A stretch of 64,000 bases of DNA from Alkalitalea saponilacus (GCF_900168165.1 NZ_FUYV01000004.1:51048-115047); one strand, 5' to 3'. Counted from the first letter of the stretch, positions 1 through 10,395 are shown. Numbers and translations are program-made. Notes: generated by a model not told the origin, from the sequence alone.

Positions 1-3000
1 AGAACTTATTGTAAATGAGAATCCGACTGTTCTTATTGATAGTGATAATAGTCCCGAACATCAGGTTTGTTTGGGAGAAGATCTTGAGTTGGAAGCTACA
101 CCGTCGGGAGGAAGCGGTAATTATGTTTACCGTTGGTACCGTGCAGGCGTTGTAATAGCTGGAGAAGAGAATTCAACTTACACCATAACCAATGCACAGT
201 TTACTGATGCAGTTGAATATACTGTAGTTGCCATCGACAGCGACACCGGTTGCGAAAGCGATCCGGCATCCTTAACTGTTGTTGTAACCCAAGCATCTGC
301 TACTTTGGATGGAGCAGCAATTTTTTGTGAAAACACTTCTGAGACTTACACCGCTGGTGGAGGAGTTTCTTACGAGTTTAGTATACCTGGGATTGGAGTT
401 GTTCAAGCCATGTCAGCTAATAATGAATACACCACTGATCCAACTTTATCTGCCGGTATTTATACATTAAGAGTTGACATTGTAGATGAAAACGGCTGTG
501 AAGATTTTGAAGAGATTAGCTTTGCGATCAACGCTGCACCCGAGGTTACACCTATGGCAGATTTCGCCGTATGCGAAGGAGACAATTTTACTTTACAAGT
601 TACCGTTTCCGGTGGTGCCGGTCCTTATAACTTTGAATGGGAAGGGCCTGATAATTTTGAATCAGATGAGGAACAGCCTCAATTAAATAATGTTAGCTTG
701 TTAGCTTCAGGTACATACACTGTTGTGGTTACAGATGCCAATGGTTGTGGAAGTGCTACTGCTGAAATTGATGTCACAGTAAATGAGCGTCCTGTAATTT
801 CCTCATTAGATAGCGACTCTCCACATGCAACTTTACATCAGGTTTGTAGAGGTGGAGACCTTACATTAACTGCTGAAGCTATTGGAGGAACCGGTGTATA
901 TACATACACATGGATATTTGATGGAAATACCATCCAAACCGGTTCAGACAATACACTGATTATTAATAATGCAGATGAAAATGCTGATGCAGGTACTTAT
1001 ACCGTTATCGTTAATGATGGAAACTGCGACAGTGATCCGATGGACATCGAAGTGGTGGTTACGTTTGCAACAGCTGCACTTAATGTTACCGATGATGCCG
1101 TTTGTGAAGGAATATCTGTTACATTCTCTGCCGGTGGAGGTGTTTCTTATGAATTCTTTGTTAATGGTTCTTCTGTTAAAGGGCCGGGAGCATTAAACAC
1201 ATATACTACCTCCGATTTATCTGATGGAGATATTGTTTTAGTTGAAGTTACAGATGCCAATGGATGTGTGGATACAGAGCAGATTACAATGACCATTTAT
1301 CCATTACCTGTAGTATCGCTTTCAGCCGATCTAAACGATGTTTGTTCCGGAGAAACCATTACAATAGAAGCAACACCGGGGTATGTCAATTACGATTTCA
1401 GAATTAATGGGACTTCTATTCAGAATTCCGAATCCAATATATTTGAATATTCTAATTTCGTCGATGGCGATTTGGTCTCGGTTAGAACCAGCTCAGAATT
1501 TTGTTCTACGCTAACTGGACCTTTGACCATAGAAATACGTGATTTACCTGAAATTACTCTGGAAAGCGATCAGACAAATGACATTGCTTGTGAAGGTGAA
1601 GACGTTATATTTACTGCTGGTGGAGGTGTTGATTATCAATTCTATCTTGATGGTGATTTGGTTCAGGACTTTGGAAATGGAAATGTCTGGACAACAAATA
1701 GTTTAGTAGATGGGCAGGTAGTGAGAGTTGTGGGTGAAGGAGCCAATGGTTGTTTTAATGAAGCTTCTGTTACAATGGAGGTTAATACACCCGTTGCAAC
1801 AATGGCTGTTTCACCAAACCGACCTGAACATTGTGCCAATGAAACTGTGCGTTTTACCGCATCAGCCGGAGAACTCTTTGAGTTCTTCCTAAACGGCAAT
1901 TCTCAAGGCGAAACAACAAACCCTGTATTTGAACACTTCCCACCTGCAGATGGAGACGAAATTTATGTTATTATAACCAATGAATTTGGTTGTGTAGCTA
2001 CTTCAGATGTGAGACAACTAATTGTGAATCCAGTTCCAACAGTAAATCTGAATGTTGATGCAACCGATGAAACCATTTGTGAAGGGGAAGAGGTTATCTT
2101 TACTGCCACGGCTGGTTTGGGATGGAACTATCGATTCTTTGTTCTTAGAGATGGTAGTGATATAGAGGTTCAGGATGGAGAACTCAACACTTATACAACC
2201 TCTGATCTTCAGGATGGTGATGAAGTATATGTAGTTGTGCGAGATGAAAATTCATGTAACGGGATTTCACCAAGTGTAATAATGACTGTCAATCCAAATC
2301 CTGAAGTAACACTTAACGTGTTACCTTCAAACCATATTTCAGAAGGACAGGATGTTACACTTGAAGCGACAGGTAATGGTATAGAATTTTTATTCTTTAT
2401 AAACGATGTACAAGTGCCTGAAGGATGGATTACTGACAATACTTATGATTTTCTGAATCCTGAGGACGGTGATTTTGTTTATGTTGATGCTCGTTCAGCA
2501 TTTGGTTGTATCACCAGGAGTGATACAATAGAAATCATGGTTGATGCACTTCCGATAGTATTCGATATTCTACCTGAAGATCCTTATTATTGTGCTGATG
2601 AATCAGGTGTTCAGCTTTTTCTGAATAATTATGAGGAAGGTGTGAGATACGACCTTTATGAAATTTCTGATCTGGATACGCCTTTTGCAACCGGAGTTGT
2701 AGAATCCGATGTCTTAGTTTGGAACGATGTTCCTGCTGGCACTTATCGTGTTCGTGCAACTCGTCTAATTGGTGTAGAGCCTAATATTTGGTTCCCTGAT
2801 GATGTAACTGTAACTGAAGAAGCAACACCGGTTATTTTTGATGTTACACCTAATGGAGTTGTAACTGAATGTCCTGTTACAATTGAACTGCTTGGTTCAG
2901 AGGAAGATTTTATCTATACCTTATACAGGGATGGAATGCCATTAGCTGGTTCAAATGTTATTGGAACTGGTGGCGATCTTATATTTGGTGATTTTGATAT

Positions 3001-6000
3001 GGTTGGTGTTTATACCATTCTTGCTACAAATCCCGAAACGGGATGTACTTCATGGATGAATGGAGAAGTTGATTTGGATTTACCACCGGTTGGAGATATT
3101 TATGACTTACTAACCGATCCCGAGAATGGCGCCTTTTGTGAAGGCGGAATTGGTGTTAGCTTATATCTTGCAGAATCCACAATAGGAGTAAATTATCAAT
3201 TGTATTATGGAGGTTTACTTCAAGAAGAAGTAGTAAGCGAAGATGGCGGTGAGATTAACTTTGGAATGTACACAGCACCTGGTGTTTATCAGGTATTTAT
3301 AGAGGTGGGTAGTGGATGCCGATATCCAATGTCTGCGACAGAGATTATTATGAATCCATTGCCTGAGCCAAGAGGCATTGAGGCTGACAACAATGGACAT
3401 TTCTGCGAAGGAAGTGATGGTGTTGAAATCCGACTTATTGGTTCTCAGGCTAATGTACGGTATGAGTTGCAACGTAATACAAATATTGTAGCAGAACTAC
3501 CTGCTCTTCCTGAAGATGATGCAGAAACACGTGCCTTTGATGGATTGGTTAATGTTGCTGGCACATATACTGTCTTCGGTTTCACTGAAAATGATTGTAT
3601 AGGAATCGTTGCAACAATTGAGATTGTTCAGGATGATCTGCCTAACATTTATTCTGTTTTTTCAATACCTGCCGGTGGTTTCTGTGAAGGAGAAACAGGC
3701 ACTATTGTTGTGGATGGTTCCCAACCTGGTGTTACGTATAATTTATATCTTATTGGCGACAGTGATCCTATTGATAGTCAATCCGGCGATGGTGGTATCA
3801 TTGAATTTACCGGTATAGATGCTGAAGGCACTTATTTTGTTGAGGCTGTTAATAATTTAACTGGTTGTTCAAGAATACTTAATGAAGAAGGACTTGTTAT
3901 TGACGTTATTCAATTGCCTGACACTGCAATTGATATAAATATAATTATAGGGGATGAAAATTGTGACCCGGTTGTTGTGGAAATAGTAAATCCAGAGATT
4001 GGTGTTTTCTACGAACTGCTGCGTTATGAAGATGGAAATTTATACTCAACAAATAACTTCACACTAACACCCGATGGATCATCAGTTAGCTTTAATGGCA
4101 TTATTGATTCAGATGGTTATTATAATATCATTGCGATTAGAAATGGTTGTTCTGTATTGATATATGATGATTTTGATGATTATATTCACATCGATGTGCC
4201 CGGGGCCATACGTCAGTTTGAGGTAACTGGATTCGATAATCTTTGTGAAGGTGAGGGGGGCGCAATTATTAGTTTAAGTGGTTCAGAGGTGGGTGTCAAT
4301 TATGAGTTATGGAGGATGGGAGATGATATTCCTGTTGAAACTCGTGACGGTGATGGTGATGCAATTATTTTTAACGAAATATATAGTGAAGGTCAATATT
4401 ATGTAAGAGGAGATAATGGTATATGTCCCGCTCAAATAGGAAGTTCATTTGAGGTAACATTCCATCCTTTACCGGTTGCTTTCCAGTTGTATGGTGATGA
4501 AGCATTTTGTGGTGATCATGAAGCAAGGATTTATTTAAATGGTATGGAACCAAACACCACTTATATCCTTCAATTCCGTTCTGAAACTGATGGGTTCAAA
4601 TCCCTTCAACAAACCATTACAACAGGAAATGAGGTCATCGATGAACCTCTGGCATTTTTACCAGTAGTTGTTGAAGGTTATTATACCGTATTTGCCCGCT
4701 CTCAGTTTGGATGTACTTCCAGCATGAATGGAGAAGTTCATGTTGAAATGAGGGATCTCCCGAATGTATCAGGTATAACGATTACAGGGCATGACAATCC
4801 TTTCGATTGTGGTTACGCAGAGATTCATTTATCTGGTGTTGAAAGTGGAGTCCTTTATTCATTGTATCATGATGATGATTTAGTCCGTAGCATTCCTGTC
4901 ACTACTCAAAGCAGCATATTGTTTGGTAGTATTACTGACTCTGGCGATTATACCATTTACGCATCATATAATGGGGCTTGTGAAGTTGAAGTAACTAGTT
5001 TTGATATAATTATAGAAGATGTTCCTGCGATTGGCGTACTTACTAAAAGCGAAGATGGTTGCGTCAGTTCAGTTACTTTAACTCTATCTGAAAGTGCAAT
5101 GGGAGTTAACTATTATCTATCAATAGATGGTAATAAGCTTGAGGAGAGAATGCTTGAAGGAAATGGCGAAACATTGGAATGGATTATAGAAGATCAAGGC
5201 TCTGCACTTTATGGTATTATTGCAGAGACTCCTGGAAGTCAGTGTCCTTCATATAGTAATCAAGTTCTGGTTAATATAATTTCAGGAAGAGAATCCATAG
5301 TTTCATTCCCTTATGGCACCGAATACTGTTCCGATGGTATTGGTATCTCAATTGAAATTGGTAATACTGAACCTGGGGTTTATTATGATTTATACATGGA
5401 TACTCCATTTGGAATGATGTATCAATTTACCAGACGTGGTAATGGCGGTTTTGTTTCATTTGATGAACTAACCGGATCTTTGGAAGGAACCGATTATTCA
5501 ATAGTCGTTAGTTCTGGTTGCGTTACCGTTGATCAACCTCAATTCACCGTAACCGCGTTACCATCACCAGAAATATTCCGTCTTACACGTACCACTGATT
5601 CACAGGAATTTGTGCTTAGTGGCTCAGAGGCAGGAGTATGGTATTTCTTGCTCAGAAATGGACGATTTATATTTGATGATATTAACTATATCCGTCCTGG
5701 TACTGGTTCGCCTGTCAACTTTGGCTACATCGATATCCCTGGTTATTATTCTGTTGTTGCGCAACACGAAACCAGCGATTGTGAGGCGTTTATGGATAAC
5801 ATCATACATATTGACAGTGAATTGCCTGATTTTAGAGCCAATGATGATGTGTTCTATCTTGGTATAGACAGGTTCTCTGGAATTATCGATGTTGCCAGAA
5901 ATGACCGATTTGATCCATTCCTTGATGAAGGTCATCTAGAATTTATGCTCATTGACCCGATGTTGGAGGCTGAGGTTGAACGATTCACTTTGTATTTGGA

Positions 6001-6514
6001 TAACGATGTTGCCAATGTTCCAATAGCTGAATTGTCAATTGATACTGAGACTGGTGAAGTATCATATTCTAAGCTCCAGGTTAGTTATTTCGGTATCGAT
6101 TCAGTTCAATACAGTGTACGAAATACTCAGCCTGGATTGCAGAATCGTTATGACACTGCAAACATTACAATAGTTGTTGGAAACAAGGATATTGATGAAC
6201 GTTTATCGTTTATTTTACCCAATGCTTTCTCACCAAATGGTGATGGCTTAAATGATTTTTTCATCATACAAGGATTGGACAACACATATGAGTCTAATTT
6301 AGAAGTGTTCAATCGTTGGGGAACTGTTGTTTATAGAAGCAGAGGTCGATGGTATAATAACGATTGGGATGGAACCGCCAATTCAGGAGACATGGTTTCT
6401 ATTGGAAAAGAACTACCTGTTGGAGTCTATTTTTATGTGTTTAGTGTAAAGGTTTATATTGATGAAGAGTTAATTAACAGAACCTTTAGCGGATTTATTG
6501 AATTGAGAAGATAA
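1..6514 (+). CDS. Giant T9SS type B adhesin (5' truncated)
   Basis: The reading frame is open from base 2 to the TAA at 6512-6514, so the true start lies before the window; the TTG at 71 is only an internal codon. About 2,170 residues are visible. The first third consists of roughly 85-100-residue Ig/PKD-like repeats, each with a CEG or CxG motif followed by a GGGVSYEF-type strand, as in SprB-like gliding adhesins. The middle holds about a dozen repeats with the pattern FCEG..GV.I.L.GS..GV.Y.L. A cadherin-like domain (about 5820-6200) precedes the C-terminal CHU_C/type B sorting domain (about 6205-6514, containing NAFSPNGDGLND and FNRWG). Known for the family: type B domains export very large surface adhesins through T9SS and depend on a neighbouring SprF-like protein, here the next gene. 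It is probably cell-surface or secreted; the ligand is unknown. Confidence 0.93.
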   Translation, partial: ELIVNENPTVLIDSDNSPEHQVCLGEDLELEATPSGGSGNYVYRWYRAGVVIAGEENSTYTITNAQFTDAVEYTVVAIDSDTGCESDPASLTVVVTQASATLDGAAIFCENTSETYTAGGGVSYEFSIPGIGVVQAMSANNEYTTDPTLSAGIYTLRVDIVDENGCEDFEEISFAINAAPEVTPMADFAVCEGDNFTLQVTVSGGAGPYNFEWEGPDNFESDEEQPQLNNVSLLASGTYTVVVTDANGCGSATAEIDVTVNERPVISSLDSDSPHATLHQVCRGGDLTLTAEAIGGTGVYTYTWIFDGNTIQTGSDNTLIINNADENADAGTYTVIVNDGNCDSDPMDIEVVVTFATAALNVTDDAVCEGISVTFSAGGGVSYEFFVNGSSVKGPGALNTYTTSDLSDGDIVLVEVTDANGCVDTEQITMTIYPLPVVSLSADLNDVCSGETITIEATPGYVNYDFRINGTSIQNSESNIFEYSNFVDGDLVSVRTSSEFCSTLTGPLTIEIRDLPEITLESDQTNDIACEGEDVIFTAGGGVDYQFYLDGDLVQDFGNGNVWTTNSLVDGQVVRVVGEGANGCFNEASVTMEVNTPVATMAVSPNRPEHCANETVRFTASAGELFEFFLNGNSQGETTNPVFEHFPPADGDEIYVIITNEFGCVATSDVRQLIVNPVPTVNLNVDATDETICEGEEVIFTATAGLGWNYRFFVLRDGSDIEVQDGELNTYTTSDLQDGDEVYVVVRDENSCNGISPSVIMTVNPNPEVTLNVLPSNHISEGQDVTLEATGNGIEFLFFINDVQVPEGWITDNTYDFLNPEDGDFVYVDARSAFGCITRSDTIEIMVDALPIVFDILPEDPYYCADESGVQLFLNNYEEGVRYDLYEISDLDTPFATGVVESDVLVWNDVPAGTYRVRATRLIGVEPNIWFPDDVTVTEEATPVIFDVTPNGVVTECPVTIELLGSEEDFIYTLYRDGMPLAGSNVIGTGGDLIFGDFDMVGVYTILATNPETGCTSWMNGEVDLDLPPVGDIYDLLTDPENGAFCEGGIGVSLYLAESTIGVNYQLYYGGLLQEEVVSEDGGEINFGMYTAPGVYQVFIEVGSGCRYPMSATEIIMNPLPEPRGIEADNNGHFCEGSDGVEIRLIGSQANVRYELQRNTNIVAELPALPEDDAETRAFDGLVNVAGTYTVFGFTENDCIGIVATIEIVQDDLPNIYSVFSIPAGGFCEGETGTIVVDGSQPGVTYNLYLIGDSDPIDSQSGDGGIIEFTGIDAEGTYFVEAVNNLTGCSRILNEEGLVIDVIQLPDTAIDINIIIGDENCDPVVVEIVNPEIGVFYELLRYEDGNLYSTNNFTLTPDGSSVSFNGIIDSDGYYNIIAIRNGCSVLIYDDFDDYIHIDVPGAIRQFEVTGFDNLCEGEGGAIISLSGSEVGVNYELWRMGDDIPVETRDGDGDAIIFNEIYSEGQYYVRGDNGICPAQIGSSFEVTFHPLPVAFQLYGDEAFCGDHEARIYLNGMEPNTTYILQFRSETDGFKSLQQTITTGNEVIDEPLAFLPVVVEGYYTVFARSQFGCTSSMNGEVHVEMRDLPNVSGITITGHDNPFDCGYAEIHLSGVESGVLYSLYHDDDLVRSIPVTTQSSILFGSITDSGDYTIYASYNGACEVEVTSFDIIIEDVPAIGVLTKSEDGCVSSVTLTLSESAMGVNYYLSIDGNKLEERMLEGNGETLEWIIEDQGSALYGIIAETPGSQCPSYSNQVLVNIISGRESIVSFPYGTEYCSDGIGISIEIGNTEPGVYYDLYMDTPFGMMYQFTRRGNGGFVSFDELTGSLEGTDYSIVVSSGCVTVDQPQFTVTALPSPEIFRLTRTTDSQEFVLSGSEAGVWYFLLRNGRFIFDDINYIRPGTGSPVNFGYIDIPGYYSVVAQHETSDCEAFMDNIIHIDSELPDFRANDDVFYLGIDRFSGIIDVARNDRFDPFLDEGHLEFMLIDPMLEAEVERFTLYLDNDVANVPIAELSIDTETGEVSYSKLQVSYFGIDSVQYSVRNTQPGLQNRYDTANITIVVGNKDIDERLSFILPNAFSPNGDGLNDFFIIQGLDNTYESNLEVFNRWGTVVYRSRGRWYNNDWDGTANSGDMVSIGKELPVGVYFYVFSVKVYIDEELINRTFSGFIELRR

Positions 6515-6532
6515 GAATTAAGATAGTAACCC

Positions 6533-6562
6533 AATTGCAACAGGTTTAAACCTGTTGCAATT
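6533..6562. repeat. Perfect 30-bp palindrome
   Basis: The sequence is its own reverse complement with no spacer; the core is CAACAGGTTTAAACCTGTTG. It lies 18 bases after the adhesin stop and 13 bases before the ATG of the PorP/SprF gene. There is no T-run, so it is not a classical terminator. It could be an RNA processing site, a REP-like unit or a protein-binding site. It overlaps a TTG that would extend the next gene, which argues for the downstream ATG. Confidence 0.7.
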
Positions 6563-6575
6563 AAGTCCCTATATT

Positions 6576-7511
6576 ATGATTAAAAAGTATCTGATATTAA
6601 TAGGTTTAATGTTGACTGTGGGTGGAGGAATGATCATTGGTCAAAATCAATATCAATTCAACCATTACATTGCCAATCAGGGTTTGTTAAACCCTGCTTA
6701 CAATGGTACCAGGGACATTATTAGCGGACTGATGATTCATCGCAGTCAATGGGTTGGTTTGGATGGTGCTCCTATGAACCAGGCCTTAAATGTACACGGT
6801 CCAATTGAAGATACCGATGTCGGCCTTGGATTGTCCATCGTGAATGATCGCATTGGATTTACCAATACATTGGATTTGTTTGGTGCTGCTTCATATAAAC
6901 TCCAATTGGATCGAGATGAAAAGTTTCTTTCATTTGGTCTTCAGTTTGGACTAAGTTCAATGATTTATGATGGAACCGACGCAGTTATCATCGACTACGA
7001 AGATCCATTGTTCTCAGGTAAGGAAACAAAATTGAATTTCAATTTTGGTTTTGGTGCTTATTATTTTGCTGATGATTATTTTATTGGTTTTTCTATCCCT
7101 AAATTTTTTACTGATCAATTTGATGAAAGAAGCGAAGGCTTTAAGAACTCTATAGATTATAAGAATATACATAAATATTTGTATGGAGGTTATGTGTTTG
7201 ACTGGCATCCTGTGAAAGTTAAACCTACGCTTATGATTAGAGAAGTTTATGGCGCGCCTTTGGTTTTTGATGTTTCCACATCTGTACTTTTGGCTGATCA
7301 GGTATGGGTGGGGTTGGCCTATCGTTCCATATCCGATATGGTATTCTTGTTGGAATATATCATTAATCGACAATTTACAGTCAGATATTCGGCAGATTAT
7401 CCGTTTAATTCTATGAACAGACATGCAAAATTTGGATCACATGAAATAAGTCTCCAATTTGATTTTTCATTCAATCGGAGGCCTGGAATGCGTTCAATCA
7501 GGTATTTCTAA
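6576..7511 (+). CDS. PorP/SprF family T9SS outer-membrane protein
   Basis: About 311 residues starting MIKKYLILIGLML, a signal peptide ending near GQ. The mature N-terminus has the family hallmark QYQFNHYIANQGLLNPAYNG, followed by alternating beta strands typical of a PorP/SprF membrane barrel. The ATG at 6576 is preferred over TTG 6555 because the latter falls in a palindrome and would add residues before the signal peptide. Known: SprF-type proteins are needed for export or surface attachment of the adjacent type B adhesin. Its position directly after the adhesin fits that pairing, so it is more likely a cargo-specific partner than the core T9SS PorP. Confidence 0.92.
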   Translation: MIKKYLILIGLMLTVGGGMIIGQNQYQFNHYIANQGLLNPAYNGTRDIISGLMIHRSQWVGLDGAPMNQALNVHGPIEDTDVGLGLSIVNDRIGFTNTLDLFGAASYKLQLDRDEKFLSFGLQFGLSSMIYDGTDAVIIDYEDPLFSGKETKLNFNFGFGAYYFADDYFIGFSIPKFFTDQFDERSEGFKNSIDYKNIHKYLYGGYVFDWHPVKVKPTLMIREVYGAPLVFDVSTSVLLADQVWVGLAYRSISDMVFLLEYIINRQFTVRYSADYPFNSMNRHAKFGSHEISLQFDFSFNRRPGMRSIRYF

Positions 7512-7517
7512 TTGGTT

Positions 7518-7537
7518 GTATCCTGAATTCAGGATAC
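7518..7537. repeat. Perfect 20-bp palindrome
   Basis: GTATCCTGAATTCAGGATAC, 6 bases after the PorP/SprF stop, again with no spacer and no following T-run. It is a second hingeless palindrome in the same cluster, in the equivalent position after a gene. Role unknown. Confidence 0.65.
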
Positions 7538-7620
7538 GCAGTATAGTTAAATAATATCACAGATGTTTTTTAAGAAGTTTGGATACATCTGAAAATCTAT
7601 AGAAAATAAATCTTTACGAG

Positions 7621-9672
7621 ATGAGACCATACCTAAAGTCCATATTTATTTTTCTCTTTCTGTTAAGCTCTACGCTTGCCTGGAGTCAGGGAGCTCTATT
7701 ACGCCGGGCTAATAATGAGTACAACAGGGGAGAGTACTATGAAGCGCTTCAACTATTTCAAAGAATTGTTGCTAGTGGCTATGAACTTGATATTGAATCC
7801 AGGATCAAAGTTGCACATTGTCATTACGACCGGAATAACATCATGGAAGCGTGGAGTATTTTTTCTGAATTGGAAGATCATTTAACCGGTCACTATCTTT
7901 TTCTATACGCTTCGAGCACTCATAAAATTGGTTTTTATGAAGGAGCAATTAACTTATACCGACGAGCAAGACCTGAAAATCCCAGAATTCAAGGTCAAAT
8001 AGATGAGCTGATCAGGGCTTGTGAATGGGCGCTTGCTAACCCAATATTTGATCAGGATGTTAATGTTCTGCCATCGTTAATTCCTACGTTTGGTCAGTCA
8101 TTTGGATTACAATATTATGGTGATGGAGTTGTTTATTCTTCTGCATCGCCCGAAGATGAAGGTCAGCGAGGACGCCGCGACCGTACAGGAAGAAGTATGT
8201 TAGACTTATATTATTCAGATCTTACCAATGGTAGTGTTTCATCTGAACGGAGACTTTTTTCTCAAAATCTGGTTTTTCCTGAACACGTAGGAGCAACTTC
8301 TTTTTCTCCTGATCAAAAAAGAATGTATTATACCCGTGTTGTTCGAGTTCGTGGAGGATCTGTATTCAAGATTTTTTCAGTAGAGCATGATGGAAGGGAC
8401 TGGGTAAATGAGCGAGAACTTCCATTCAATAGCAACGATTTCGATACTGGTTATCCTGCCGTATCGCCCGACGGGAAATTTCTTTATTTTGCTTCAAATC
8501 GTCCGGGTGGTTATGGAGGTATGGATATTTATATGGTTGAAATTCGTGGCAGAGGAAACTATGGTCCGCCACGTAATCTTGGACCAGAAGTTAATACATT
8601 TGGAAATGAGGTATTCCCGTTTATTAGTCAGGATAATGTATTATATTTTTCAAGTGATGGACACATTGGTTTCGGCGGTCTTGATGTTTTTAAAGCTTCC
8701 AATGTAAATGGGAACTGGAGAAACATTGAGAATATGATGCAGCCTATGAACTCTTCCTTTGATGATTTTGCTTTTGTTATTAATCCGGAAAATCCATCAC
8801 ATGGGTTCTTTTCAACTAACAGAAGGGGAGATGGTGATAACGATGAATTTTATTCTGTAAGACTGCGTGAACAGGAAGAAAGGATTGAAAGTGAACCTAT
8901 CGACGCTATTCCTGTCATTGGATTGCCCGATTCAGAACCAGAACCTGAGCCTGTAATTGAAGAACCGATTATTGAAGAACCTGTAATTGAGGAGCCAACA
9001 ATTGATCTTTCGATGTTTCCATCATCTTTTGGAACAATAGTTAATAGTTCTTTTGATGAGGATGCCCTAGAAAATGCGTCAGTTCGGCTTTTAGATTCTT
9101 TTACAGGCAGTGTTGTTGCTCGTGGTTCAACCGGTTCTAATGGTCGGTTTTTGATTACCATTCCTGATAGTTACAGAAGAGAGGGACAGGAGTTTGAAAT
9201 TGAGGTTTCTAAATCAGAATATCATACACGAAAACTTGTCGCCAATATTCTCGAATTAACAGAGATTGAGAGAAATGGTATTACCCTTACTCGCATATTC
9301 AGGGAAGCTGCGCTGAATGAAATCAGTGGTTTAATTATACCATATGTTGGTTCCGAAATTACCCAGGAAGGATACAGAATTTTAGATCAAGTGGCAGGTT
9401 ATTTAGAAAACAACCCTCATGTTGTAATTCGTCTTAATGCGCATACAGATGCACGAGGTGATCGGATGAATAACCTTACCACTTCACAGAATGTATCTGA
9501 AACTGCGAAATCATATCTTGTATCTAAGGGTATTTCTGGAAATAATATAATTGCCAGAGGTTATGGAGAAAGATATTTATTAAATAATTGCAGTAGAGGC
9601 AAGCTATGCAGTGATTCTGAACATTTGGAAAACCGACGTGTGGAAGTTGTGATCTGGCGGTTTTTGCAATAA
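7621..9672 (+). CDS. PorE-like OmpA-family lipid/peptidoglycan-linked T9SS protein
   Basis: 683 residues. Order of parts: signal peptide (1-22, ending AWSQ), TPR-like helices (about 25-135), a PD40/WD40-like propeller (about 150-420, with SPDQKRMYYTR, SPDGKFLYFASNRPGG and related blades), an acidic Pro/Glu-rich linker with repeated VIEEP (about 425-462), a carboxypeptidase-regulatory-like beta domain (about 468-560), and an OmpA C-terminal domain (about 570-683). This order and length match PorE of the T9SS, which anchors the machinery to peptidoglycan. In cargo clusters such paralogues are common, so this may be adhesin-specific. Odd point: the OmpA motif keeps Asp (HTDARG) but the usual LSxxRA arginine region reads LTTSQNV, lacking the Arg that contacts diaminopimelate. 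Confidence 0.88.
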   Translation: MRPYLKSIFIFLFLLSSTLAWSQGALLRRANNEYNRGEYYEALQLFQRIVASGYELDIESRIKVAHCHYDRNNIMEAWSIFSELEDHLTGHYLFLYASSTHKIGFYEGAINLYRRARPENPRIQGQIDELIRACEWALANPIFDQDVNVLPSLIPTFGQSFGLQYYGDGVVYSSASPEDEGQRGRRDRTGRSMLDLYYSDLTNGSVSSERRLFSQNLVFPEHVGATSFSPDQKRMYYTRVVRVRGGSVFKIFSVEHDGRDWVNERELPFNSNDFDTGYPAVSPDGKFLYFASNRPGGYGGMDIYMVEIRGRGNYGPPRNLGPEVNTFGNEVFPFISQDNVLYFSSDGHIGFGGLDVFKASNVNGNWRNIENMMQPMNSSFDDFAFVINPENPSHGFFSTNRRGDGDNDEFYSVRLREQEERIESEPIDAIPVIGLPDSEPEPEPVIEEPIIEEPVIEEPTIDLSMFPSSFGTIVNSSFDEDALENASVRLLDSFTGSVVARGSTGSNGRFLITIPDSYRREGQEFEIEVSKSEYHTRKLVANILELTEIERNGITLTRIFREAALNEISGLIIPYVGSEITQEGYRILDQVAGYLENNPHVVIRLNAHTDARGDRMNNLTTSQNVSETAKSYLVSKGISGNNIIARGYGERYLLNNCSRGKLCSDSEHLENRRVEVVIWRFLQ

Positions 9673-9757
9673 TATCAATTTTTGAAACCATTGAACTTTC
9701 ATAATTGAATGAAAATGTCGAATTTTGAAGATTGAACCTAATACAAAATTTAAAGTG

Positions 9758-10387
9758 ATGAACCTGATAAAGAGCATTATTATAATTCCACTGTTGTTTT
9801 GCACGATATTTGCTTATGGTGACAAACTTGAGCATTTACGTTCAGCTCGCAGAATAATTACAGTGCATGATATTACTGCACCATATTTTACCATTCAGAT
9901 TTTGGCCTTAGCAGAGCCACCCGGAAATCCTGGGTTTTTCAATGATATTGATGTAGCAAGGGAGTTTATATCAACCGATGGGTTTGTACGTTACACAGTA
10001 GGGGAATACAGTACATTTTCAGAAGCTGCTAGTGATTTGGATCAAATGAAAGCTAAAGGTTATCAGGATGCTTTTGTTTTAAATTTGAGAAGAATAACTT
10101 TGAAAGGAAGTAATTATCAGTCAACAGGAGTTGATGGATTTGTACCTGATCCTAGTTTGGAATATACTATTCAGCTAGCAGCCTACAGGTTTCCGGTTTA
10201 TGTTTCCGAATTTGAGCAATTTGATAATGTATATGAGTTCTATATGCAGGATCGTATCTTTAGATACACAACCGGACGTTTCCGCGGAAACGTTGCTGTT
10301 CAGGAATTGGAAGAGGTAAAAAGAAAAGGTTACCCGGATGCCTTTCTGGTTAGATTTGATCAGTATGAAAGGTATCGTATAGAATAA
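9758..10387 (+). CDS. Secreted protein with two SPOR-like repeats
   Basis: 209 residues from the ATG at 9758 (MNLIKSIIIIPLLFCTIFAYG, a signal peptide); an upstream TTG at 9725 would add residues before it. Two repeats share the pattern FTIQILA..., a central Y.VG.Y/Y.TGRF segment and a closing KGYQDAFVL/KGYPDAFLV helix-strand, which resembles SPOR domains that bind denuded peptidoglycan glycan. It sits 85 bases after the PorE-like gene on the same strand and ends 8 bases before rnpB. A role in the periplasm with the adhesin cluster is inferred; SPOR assignment is by pattern only. Confidence 0.72.
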   Translation: MNLIKSIIIIPLLFCTIFAYGDKLEHLRSARRIITVHDITAPYFTIQILALAEPPGNPGFFNDIDVAREFISTDGFVRYTVGEYSTFSEAASDLDQMKAKGYQDAFVLNLRRITLKGSNYQSTGVDGFVPDPSLEYTIQLAAYRFPVYVSEFEQFDNVYEFYMQDRIFRYTTGRFRGNVAVQELEEVKRKGYPDAFLVRFDQYERYRIE

Positions 10388-10395
10388 AATATATT

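Noticed and set aside
5624-5935. 103-codon antisense ORF in the adhesin gene
   Set aside because: The + strand frame carries the conserved repeats and sorting domain; the antisense product has no recognisable features.
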